Positions 1-5,495 of a DNA stretch of 5,495 bases are shown here, piece after piece. Origin of the DNA: Bacteroidales bacterium. Lineage in GTDB: Bacteria > Bacteroidota > Bacteroidia > Bacteroidales > P3. Location: assembly GCA_017632095.1 (NCBI GenBank), contig JAGBSA010000073.1, forward strand, positions 1-5,495. The letters run 5' to 3'. The first letter of the stretch is position 1. Every line of letters begins with the position of its first letter. Made by a program: the position numbers and the translations under genes. The notes beneath the pieces were generated by a model. The model ran no database searches and had not been told where the DNA came from. It was given only the letters and a program-made list of their open reading frames with translations.

Positions 1-131
1 TTATGGAAGACTTCCTAATCGACAATAACCCGAAAAATAAGCTGAATATACCATTCTCAACCTACAAGGGAATGAATTAGCAAGGCGGAGTAAGCGACCA
101 CGTCCCTATTGTTATGAAACTCGAACTTTAA
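1..131 (+). pseudogene. C-terminal end of an endonuclease/exonuclease/phosphatase (EEP) family protein, interrupted by in-frame TAG
   Basis: Reading from position 3, the frame encodes MEDFLIDNNPKNKLNIPFST then YKGMN, a TAG stop at 78-80, and then, in the same frame, QGGVSDHVPIVMKLEL with a TAA at 129-131. The pattern PF-TY-GM-x-GG-SDH-P is what I know as the C-terminus of Bacteroidota EEP-fold phosphoesterases. In that fold the Asp and His of SDHxP belong to the metal-dependent active site. The 5' part lies outside the window, so the protein's length and substrate cannot be judged. The amber codon sits where relatives carry an ordinary residue (Tyr or Lys would each fit by small codon changes). 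Termination there would remove the catalytic Asp-His pair. Because the frame downstream is intact and ends at a sensible place, this is either a recent nonsense mutation or a base-calling error. The gene converges with the - strand operon. The family call is fairly secure; pseudogene status is less so. Confidence 0.68.
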
Positions 132-142
132 TCCGCTTTGAG

Positions 143-237
143 TGAAACGAAGTTTGGGTATGAACGAAACGGCGTTTTGGAAAATTAGATTCAAGTTTCA
201 GAAAATTAAAACGAAGTTTCAGCAAACTGAAACGAAG
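143..237. repeat. Short intergenic repeat cluster built on (T)GAAACGAAG(TTT)
   Basis: The spacer between the two convergent genes (132-277) holds several near-copies of one short word. TGAAACGAAGTTT is at 143-155, AAACGAAGTTTCAG at 209-222, and TGAAACGAAG at 228-237; AAGTTTCAG also occurs at 193-201. The core AAAC-GAA-GTTT is itself a small inverted repeat. The same 10-mer occurs on the - strand at 4886-4877, in the other sizeable intergenic spacer. I noticed no exact copy in the coding parts, although my search was by eye. The rest of the spacer has a further small direct repeat, GAATTGA, at 251-257 and 267-273. No gene is visible here. The repeats may be a degenerate intergenic repeat family or simply terminator remnants. 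Confidence 0.5.
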
Positions 238-248
238 AATTGTTTTTT
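216..248. terminator. Possible bidirectional terminator hairpin between convergent genes
   Basis: GTTTCAG (216-222), a CAAA loop and CTGAAAC (227-233) form a perfect 7-bp stem with a 4-nt loop. On the + strand, T6 follows at 243-248, nine bases after the stem. On the - strand the stem is followed by TTCGTTTTAATTTTC, which is U-rich in the transcript but not a clean run. Its location between convergent gene ends fits a shared terminator. The stem is AT-rich and therefore weak, so the call is tentative. Confidence 0.4.
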
Positions 249-277
249 CGGAATTGAAAGTTTGCAGAATTGAGGTT

Positions 278-3200
278 TTATTCTACTTCGAGGGAGTTTT
301 GTAATAGAAATGCAGGTGGCTCTCTCAATTGTTCCTCATAAGCCTCTGCCATTCCATAGATAATATTCAGTTGTTCCAATGTACGATTGATTTCTTCAGA
401 ATAAAAATCGGCTCTCTGCCACATACGTTCCAATTGCTCAAAGCTTGTTTTCAAATATCCATCTATTACATTGAAGTATTCATCTGCAAGACTTATGCGT
501 ATGTTTTCCAAATTAAAATCCTCTGCTTGGTTAATCAACCTCAACCATTGCCCGATTAGGTTTTGCATTTCTACTCTTTCTTGAGATTGTTGTCTTGATT
601 TTAGCTTGGTATAATTAGAGATGGCGGCACTCATTGCCTGAACTGATTTGTCTATATATAATTCAGAAAGTGATTCTTCGCCAAGTAAGCCATATAGCAT
701 TGCGATATCTGCCTCTGCAAGCGGATTACGATGTTGTGACATTGGGAACGAGTGTGTTAATTGCTTGCAAACAGACAAGGCATCGTCCATTCTCTTTGTG
801 TCAAACAACTTATAGGCAAGACAAATCGAATGTTGTACATATTGTTGCACAATTTCTCTTTCGATTTCGTTGTAATAAACGCCTTCTTTGTTGAAATTCT
901 TCCACTGAAACGCCTTTGTGAAGTTTGCAAACATCTTTTCTTCGTTTATAAAACCTGCCTTTTGTTGAATGATTTCTGCTTTTGATTGTTTCTTTGTTCC
1001 AAGGCGGTAAGCAAAACCTTCAAGCTGCATATAATCTTCAAGTCCGAAGAAGTCATCTATTGAGTATGATGAAAAATAAATCGGTCTCGATTCGATGTTT
1101 GCAGCAATCAAATCCATCGCAACAAGGGTTGAGCGGCTTATATCTAACACATCATATTTCCATTTCAAAGTATCCTCCCCCACCGGCAAGATAAAACGAT
1201 TGCTTGCAAAATAATGCACCTTGGTTCCGAAGAATTCTGCACTTTGTTTCTCATTTGTGAACGAGACAATGGCATCTTTGAGCATCAATGTGTCAAATGC
1301 CGGATTTATCTGCCCATAAAAATAGCGGTTTTCGTATTCTTTCGGACTCAAAACCATATCAAGTGGAGCTGAATTGTAAACCTTTCGTGTCAAAGTATTG
1401 ATACAATCTTGCCCATTGAGCAATGAGAGGTTTATAACCCTAACATCTTGACGTATCTTTTTAACATTTTGTGCATACCACAAGGGATAGGTATCGTTAT
1501 CGCCATTTGTGAATAGTATTGCGTCCTTTTCACAAGTTTGAAGCATGCTTACTGCAAAGTTTTCGGCAGTATATTGATGTCGATGATTGTGATCGTCGAA
1601 GTTTTCGAAGAACATCAATGCCGGAACGAAGAAAAACACCGGTGCAACGTATTTTGGACGCCTTAGTTTTACAAGATTAACAATTATATTGCTGATTCCA
1701 AACACTCCCATGGCTATCCAAATACATATTGCGGCAAATGACATCAAAAAGACGTAATCTCTCTCTCGTGCTTGGTAGGCTGACTGATTCAAAAAGATGA
1801 CTAAGGCTATGGAGTTGAAGAAAAACAATGTTGCATTAACCGTAAAATGTTTTGCATCTTTACTTGCTTGATAGAAAAGCCCAAACAATGCTAACAATAA
1901 AGGGATTGCATAATAGTAATTCCTTCCTTTGGCTGCTTGCGGATTGAGTTCATTGGTTGCAACTCCGAGGAACTCATCTACAAATTTTATTCCGCTTGCC
2001 CATTGTGAGTTTTTGTAATCTCCATATCCTTGAACATCGTTTGTCCTTCCACAAAAATTCCATAACAAATAGCGGAAATACATATAGTTTGTTTGATAGG
2101 AGAAAAAGAATCTGAGGTTTTGTGCAAATGATGGCTTAGGTCGCTCCTCTCCATTTATGTTTACACTGTTTTCTGGCAAACCTGTCCATTCTATATAGCC
2201 ATTTTCTGCCGCCGATGTCTCATAATTCCACATTCGAGGAAAGATTGTCTTTTGCTCTTTGGCGAATATCGGTTTCAATCCTTTTGAATCAAGTTCGAAT
2301 TTTTCAGGTGGTATTGCTGTATATTGTTGTCCGTAAATCAATGGTGCTTTTGAATAGTTTTCTCTATTGACATACGCTTTCATTGCCTCGAATGAAGATG
2401 GTGAATAGCTGTTCAATGGAGGGTTTTCAACACTTCGTATCGGTATTATCAAATAAGTACTCAATCCTACACAAAACAATAGTATTGCAAGCAGAGAAAA
2501 CTCCAACGAAGCTTTTTTATATTTTCTGGCAATGAATAATCCTATTCCTATAATCAAAAGCAGCAACAATATTGCATACCATTGTATCCACGAAAGCAAT
2601 GCCAATATAAACGGAACAAGGACAAACAATATCAAAAGCACAGCTAATGCTCCTGCAATTATGTAAAGAATCAGTCCTTTGTAATTTGTGCGTCTTTGAT
2701 GAAAATATAGAATCACTGCAATCGGAGGTAGAATCAACAAAGACAACTGATGAACACATAAACCTAAGGATAAGGTATAGACTGCAAGCAACAAGTATTT
2801 TGTTTTGCGATTATCATCCCATTTAAGCACAAGCCACAATGTAATAAACGAAAGTAAGGTTGACAAAGCATAGACTTCTGTTTCTGTTGCGGAGAACCAA
2901 ATACTGTCTGCAAAGGCAAAGCAAAGCGAAGCTATGATAGAGGCAATTATATTACCCGGTTGCATTGTTGAAAATCTGCTTAACATTCTAACAAGCACCC
3001 AAAACAAGAACGCAGTACTCAATCCCATGGACAAAGGTGAAAGAAACGCAATGAGATAAGTTGTTATCGTGGGATTGTTAAATCCGAATATCGAAAGAAA
3101 AGCAGCAACTATCTGATAGAATGGTGCTCCCGGAGGATGGGGTATTTGAAGCCCTGCCGCAGATGCAAGAAAGTCTCCACTATCCCAAAAAGACAGCGTA

Positions 3201-3283
3201 GGATACATAGTGTATCCATAAACTACTATTGTGATAGCTGCAAGCAACCAACCGATTATGTTTATGCTTCTCTTATTTTGCAT
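278..3283 (-). CDS. DUF2723 family integral membrane protein, putative GT-C type glycosyltransferase (TMEM260-like)
   Basis: This 1001-residue protein has the full length usual for Bacteroidota DUF2723 proteins. The N-terminal half carries many hydrophobic segments (about 10-30, 55-100, 112-153, 163-194, 203-252, 261-281, then 459-471, 485-500, 511-537 and 547-560). Motifs I recognise are WDSGD at 33-37 followed by PHPPG at 48-52 in the first external loop, TETEVYAL at 133-140, IRSVENPPLNSY at 282-293, GRTNDVQG at 412-419, ARERDY at 505-510, and NGDNDTYPLWYAQ at 593-605. The acidic residues after the first membrane segment match the usual position of GT-C catalytic carboxylates. The roughly 440-residue C-terminal part is soluble, presumably periplasmic, with a helical end (about 800-990). 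Human TMEM260, a relative, is a protein O-mannosyltransferase. By analogy this protein may transfer a sugar from a polyprenyl carrier, but its donor and acceptor are unknown. The ATG start lies 12 nt after the lptE stop, implying co-transcription. It has no strong Shine-Dalgarno sequence. Confidence 0.93.
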   Translation of the reverse strand: MQNKRSINIIGWLLAAITIVVYGYTMYPTLSFWDSGDFLASAAGLQIPHPPGAPFYQIVAAFLSIFGFNNPTITTYLIAFLSPLSMGLSTAFLFWVLVRMLSRFSTMQPGNIIASIIASLCFAFADSIWFSATETEVYALSTLLSFITLWLVLKWDDNRKTKYLLLAVYTLSLGLCVHQLSLLILPPIAVILYFHQRRTNYKGLILYIIAGALAVLLILFVLVPFILALLSWIQWYAILLLLLIIGIGLFIARKYKKASLEFSLLAILLFCVGLSTYLIIPIRSVENPPLNSYSPSSFEAMKAYVNRENYSKAPLIYGQQYTAIPPEKFELDSKGLKPIFAKEQKTIFPRMWNYETSAAENGYIEWTGLPENSVNINGEERPKPSFAQNLRFFFSYQTNYMYFRYLLWNFCGRTNDVQGYGDYKNSQWASGIKFVDEFLGVATNELNPQAAKGRNYYYAIPLLLALFGLFYQASKDAKHFTVNATLFFFNSIALVIFLNQSAYQARERDYVFLMSFAAICIWIAMGVFGISNIIVNLVKLRRPKYVAPVFFFVPALMFFENFDDHNHRHQYTAENFAVSMLQTCEKDAILFTNGDNDTYPLWYAQNVKKIRQDVRVINLSLLNGQDCINTLTRKVYNSAPLDMVLSPKEYENRYFYGQINPAFDTLMLKDAIVSFTNEKQSAEFFGTKVHYFASNRFILPVGEDTLKWKYDVLDISRSTLVAMDLIAANIESRPIYFSSYSIDDFFGLEDYMQLEGFAYRLGTKKQSKAEIIQQKAGFINEEKMFANFTKAFQWKNFNKEGVYYNEIEREIVQQYVQHSICLAYKLFDTKRMDDALSVCKQLTHSFPMSQHRNPLAEADIAMLYGLLGEESLSELYIDKSVQAMSAAISNYTKLKSRQQSQERVEMQNLIGQWLRLINQAEDFNLENIRISLADEYFNVIDGYLKTSFEQLERMWQRADFYSEEINRTLEQLNIIYGMAEAYEEQLREPPAFLLQNSLEVE

Positions 3284-3295
3284 ATCTTATGCCTA

Positions 3296-3799
3296 CTACC
3301 AATTGACAAAAGACTTATTAAATATATCTTCTATCAACTCTTCATTGATTTCTTTGATAAGGCTTTCCTCTACATCGCTTAGAGAATAGCTGCTATCATA
3401 CTCTCTGTATCTTGAAAACTGAGTTTGGTAATTTGCTTTAGGGTTTTGATTATTCTTAAACACCACTCTCACCGTTATTGTCAAGCGGTTCTTTGCTGCT
3501 TTGTCGTTTGCTCCAATGGCAGACGGAGAGACAGAATAGCCTGTTATTGTTCCGACAAACGAAACATCAGCACCTTCATTAACCTGAACAAGATTGGTTG
3601 AAGAGGCTACTTTACCTACCAAAGCATTAGTTAGTTCCGATGAAAGCATCGGCTGCACTATGCTTGCACGATTTTGAAACGGTTCAACAGAAAAAGTCTT
3701 CGTATCCGAAGAAACAGAAGCTCCTGTGAAGGAATACCCCCCTACACAGGATACTGCAAGCAACGCTGTTGCTATTACTAAAAATAATATCTTTTTCAA
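3296..3799 (-). CDS. lptE: LptE family LPS-assembly lipoprotein (TTG start)
   Basis: The product is 167 residues. It opens with a lipoprotein signal peptide: MKK, a hydrophobic stretch at 4-16, and a lipobox ending AVSC with Cys18 as the lipidated residue. No acidic surface-export signal follows the Cys, which fits a lipoprotein facing the periplasm. Features typical of Bacteroidota LptE are YSFTGASV at 22-29, GTITGYSVSP at 83-92, NRLTITVRV at 104-112, FSRYREYDSS at 128-137, and the C-terminal EDIFNKSFVNW at 157-167. LptE forms the outer-membrane LPS translocon with the LptD barrel and helps insert LPS in the outer leaflet. The only start that keeps the signal peptide is TTG at 3799-3797; the frame is closed by a TAA at 3817-3815 and has no ATG between. 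The start lies 10 nt after the upstream stop and has no clear Shine-Dalgarno sequence, suggesting translational coupling. The stop codon is TAG. Confidence 0.88.
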   Translation of the reverse strand: MKKILFLVIATALLAVSCVGGYSFTGASVSSDTKTFSVEPFQNRASIVQPMLSSELTNALVGKVASSTNLVQVNEGADVSFVGTITGYSVSPSAIGANDKAAKNRLTITVRVVFKNNQNPKANYQTQFSRYREYDSSYSLSDVEESLIKEINEELIEDIFNKSFVNW

Positions 3800-3812
3800 A
3801 GTAACAAATCTA
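3797..3812 (-). promoter_or_regulatory. Stop-start junction with TTG initiation codon for lptE
   Basis: On the - strand the TAG that ends the T9SS cargo gene (3812-3810) is followed by 10 nt without a purine-rich ribosome site, then TTG and the codons for KKILFL. The next in-frame ATG, at Met51, would remove the signal peptide and the lipobox. TTG is therefore the likely start. A rare start with no visible Shine-Dalgarno sequence, this close to an upstream stop, suggests that ribosomes finishing the upstream gene re-initiate here. That mechanism is an inference. Confidence 0.55.
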
Positions 3813-4760
3813 CTTTACAATCAACTTTTGCGTTTCTCTATTGTCTATATTCAAGAAGTAAACGCCCTTTTGCTCTATCTTTACAGCTTGTCCGTTGTAT
3901 TGATCTAGATTCAAGACCTCTCTTCCCAACACATCGCACACTCTTACTTTACACCCCTCTGCTCCTTTCAACTTAAATTCTCCTGAAGTAGGGTTTGGAT
4001 ATGCTACAACATCATTATCAAAAGACAATGCCTCCAATCCAGAGTTATAAACAACGTTCAAATCGTCCAAATATAAGTTCGAGAATGATGAAGTCATACC
4101 ATCGCTTATCACTAAGGCTAAAAATATCAATTCTGTCGCAGGTATATCAAACATATACTCAATTGGCATAGAGAAACTCTCGTAAGAAGATGTGTTTTTC
4201 AAAAATCCTCCTCCCATATCGAAATCTATCGGCGTGAAAGCACCAATACCAACTATTCTTCTTTGTTCTTCTGTTTGTGATACTACAAGAGCAATCAAGG
4301 CAAACACATCTGTAGAGCCTTCAACTTGATTAAACATATAGTGACCTGTAATTTCACTTGGCTTAGAAGAGATTTGCAAACCATTTGTCAAAAGATTGGT
4401 CAACATTTCCTCTTGCATAATATCTAAATCCGAAGTTGTATCGGACAACATCTCCATAAGATAAGCCACATTTATCGTTGCATTAGTCAAAATACCCGGA
4501 ACAGCAAACGATTCTGTCATTCCCAAAGCTGAAATCAACATATCGGGCAACATAGCAGGAGCAATCTTGATTGCAAAATTTCCATTATGTGCTTCAGTTG
4601 TTTTACTCACCTCGCACAAATTAAATCCCATAAAGCCTAAAGTATTCCATGCTTGAGGAGAATTACCACTCCATGTTTCAAAACCACTGTTTGTAAATTG
4701 TTGTGCATTGATTGACAATCCTAAAACCAAAGCACATAGAAATAACATTGCTTTCTTCAT
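3810..4760 (-). CDS. Secreted T9SS cargo protein with type A sorting domain and N-terminal jelly-roll-like domain
   Basis: The product is 316 residues. A signal peptide spans 1-19 (MKKAMLFLCALVLGLSINA, probable cut before Gln20). The mature protein begins FTNSGFETWSGNSPQAWNT (22-40), an opening common in Bacteroidota secreted proteins with a galactose-binding or carbohydrate-binding beta-sandwich. That domain seems to close at NLYLDDLNVVY (228-238). After a short linker, residues 247-316 form a T9SS type A C-terminal domain: YPNPTSG at 254-260, DVLGREVL at 276-283, GVYFLNI at 299-305, and the terminal KLIVK. Such domains guide export through the T9SS and are normally removed by the PorU sortase, which can attach cargo to anionic LPS. 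Two cysteines (270, 275) lie in the strand before DVLGRE. Ligand and function of the N-terminal domain are unknown; no catalytic motif is visible. The ATG start is supported by the signal peptide, with AGGAA directly before it. The gene is probably first in an operon with lptE and the DUF2723 gene. It ends in TAG. Confidence 0.88.
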   Translation of the reverse strand: MKKAMLFLCALVLGLSINAQQFTNSGFETWSGNSPQAWNTLGFMGFNLCEVSKTTEAHNGNFAIKIAPAMLPDMLISALGMTESFAVPGILTNATINVAYLMEMLSDTTSDLDIMQEEMLTNLLTNGLQISSKPSEITGHYMFNQVEGSTDVFALIALVVSQTEEQRRIVGIGAFTPIDFDMGGGFLKNTSSYESFSMPIEYMFDIPATELIFLALVISDGMTSSFSNLYLDDLNVVYNSGLEALSFDNDVVAYPNPTSGEFKLKGAEGCKVRVCDVLGREVLNLDQYNGQAVKIEQKGVYFLNIDNRETQKLIVK

Positions 4761-4814
4761 TTCCTATACTTTATTTTTTCTTTTATATATTTATTAATTT
4801 CAATTTCCCATTCG

Positions 4815-4847
4815 CAACTATACAAATTCAATTCTCTATTACGCAAT
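4815..4847 (-). promoter_or_regulatory. Candidate Bacteroidota-type promoter for the T9SS cargo-lptE-DUF2723 operon
   Basis: On the - strand, ATTG (4847-4844) and TATAGTTG (4822-4815) are separated by 21 nt. Each differs by one base from the Bacteroidota -33 (TTTG) and -7 (TAnnTTTG) elements. Transcription would begin near 4808, giving an AT-rich leader of about 45-50 nt before the ATG at 4760. A second, poorer pair is TTTG at 4891-4888 with AAACTTTG at 4864-4857, spaced 23 nt. The remainder of the 4761-4928 spacer shows no gene. Confidence 0.35.
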
Positions 4848-4928
4848 AAGCACATTCAAAGTTTCATAAATCATTTCTTCGTTTCAACAAAGCCAATCTT
4901 TGAATCGCTTAAGCAAAATCAAATTTCG

Positions 4929-5495
4929 TTATCTATGAAGTTTATTCCATTTTATCAAATTCTTCTTATAGCTTTTTATAAGGTACTTAAACCATTTGTC
5001 ATTCTCGTATTTATCCATCAGACGGTTCGATTGAGCAATTTTTTCGTTGCGTTTAGTCTCTTCCAAGCTCATCATCTGCCCTATTTTCTTCTGAATCTTT
5101 TTCGTATGCTTAGACTTGTAACCGAAATCTTTTAAGCTGGCAAGTGCTTCCACGCTTTGCTCAAACTGTCTGTACTTCATAAGTTGCTCAATTGTCGTTA
5201 TAGCCAAAGCATCGTTGCCAAAAGAATACAGAATCTCCCTTAGAGGACGATGTTGCACGCTCATCTCTTTCAGACTGTGAGTTACATAGAAATGTTCCAA
5301 AGCAGCGTACTCACGCAAATACTTATTGGTATCTCCACTCGCCAATATATCGTCCAAAACCTCACGTTTCTTAACGTACTCCAAAGGTTGCTCAATCTGA
5401 CGCTTCAATGCACGCAAACGACTCTTGTCAAGACGACACTCACTGCTACCTTTAATTTGCATAGCCCTGTTTATATAATCCTCAGCCAAATAAAA
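4929..5495 (-). CDS. Hypothetical helical, TPR-like protein, 3' part only (5' end outside window)
   Basis: The frame is open to the window edge and gives 188 residues ending in WNKLHR and TAA. I do not recognise a named family. The sequence looks all-helical and is rich in Lys, Arg, Glu and Leu. It begins YLAEDYINRAMQIKG, like the second helix of a tetratricopeptide unit. A second helix-turn-helix pair (numbered from the first visible residue) runs about 95-138 and includes TTIEQLMKYRQFEQSVEALA and then LKDFGYKSKHTKKIQKKIG. The tail, about 165-188, is basic and aromatic (NDKWFKYLIKSYKKNLIKW). No signal peptide can be assessed because the N-terminus is missing. TTG at 5489-5487 could in principle start translation, but the repeat-like pattern continues upstream through Phe-Tyr, so the real start is probably beyond the window. 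It lies upstream of the T9SS cargo gene on the same strand, with a 168-nt gap that suggests a separate transcript. A scaffold or protein-interaction role is only a guess. Confidence 0.75.
   Translation of the reverse strand, partial: FYLAEDYINRAMQIKGSSECRLDKSRLRALKRQIEQPLEYVKKREVLDDILASGDTNKYLREYAALEHFYVTHSLKEMSVQHRPLREILYSFGNDALAITTIEQLMKYRQFEQSVEALASLKDFGYKSKHTKKIQKKIGQMMSLEETKRNEKIAQSNRLMDKYENDKWFKYLIKSYKKNLIKWNKLHR

Noticed and set aside
78..80. TAG reassigned as a sense codon in this organism
   Set aside because: TAG ends both lptE (3298-3296) and the T9SS cargo gene (3812-3810), exactly after their conserved C-terminal residues (FVNW and KLIVK). TAG is therefore a normal stop in this genome.
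329..1194. Several + strand open frames of 70-86 codons opposite the DUF2723 gene
   Set aside because: They lie antisense within a well-supported gene, show no family motifs, overlap one another and have cysteine-rich, low-plausibility translations.
3137..3382. + strand frame with a CRRC...CDSC pattern resembling a zinc-binding protein
   Set aside because: It is antisense to the start of the DUF2723 gene and the end of lptE, both firmly supported. The cysteine pattern comes from reading the opposite strand of conserved codons and is most likely chance.
4888..4902. Hairpin CAAAG-ATTGG-CTTTG after the right-hand gene as a terminator
   Set aside because: The stem is only 5 bp and AT-rich, and no T-run follows on the - strand, so it does not meet the pattern of an intrinsic terminator.
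4907..4914. GCTTAAGC palindrome as an operator site
   Set aside because: A single 8-bp palindrome is expected by chance at this scale, and no second copy or nearby regulator supports a role.
5487..5489. TTG as the true start of the hypothetical protein at the right edge
   Set aside because: The frame stays open to the window edge, and the residues before it continue a TPR-like helix, so the gene is better treated as truncated by the window.

Overview
The window comes from an AT-rich Bacteroidota genome, most likely Bacteroidales or a near relative. Three things support this: a secreted protein with a type IX secretion (T9SS) type A C-terminal sorting domain, a Bacteroidota-style LptE lipoprotein, and a full-length Bacteroidota-type DUF2723 membrane protein. 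Start sites lack strong Shine-Dalgarno sequences, as is usual in this phylum.

Layout from left to right. Positions 1-131 (+ strand) hold the last codons of an endonuclease/exonuclease/phosphatase (EEP) family gene. It is interrupted by an in-frame TAG at 78-80, just before the conserved SDHxP motif. Positions 132-277 are a convergent intergenic spacer with short repeats built on GAAACGAAG and a hairpin that may act as a terminator. On the - strand follow, in transcription order from right to left: the 3' part of a helical, TPR-like hypothetical protein (4929-5495, cut by the window edge); a 168-nt AT-rich spacer with a possible Bacteroidota promoter; a T9SS cargo protein (3810-4760); lptE (3296-3799, TTG start); and a DUF2723 putative membrane glycosyltransferase (278-3283).

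The last three - strand genes are separated by only 10 and 12 nt, so they very probably form one transcription unit. All three products concern the cell envelope: a protein exported through the T9SS and probably surface-attached or released, an outer-membrane lipoprotein for LPS assembly, and an inner-membrane GT-C-like enzyme predicted to transfer sugar from a lipid carrier. A functional link (LPS or glycan supply for the surface attachment or glycosylation of cargo) is an inference from gene order and is not proven by the sequence.

I see no RNA gene, mobile element, CRISPR array or clearly new system here. The points most worth a second look are the amber-interrupted EEP gene, the lptE/T9SS-cargo/DUF2723 operon, and the short intergenic repeats.
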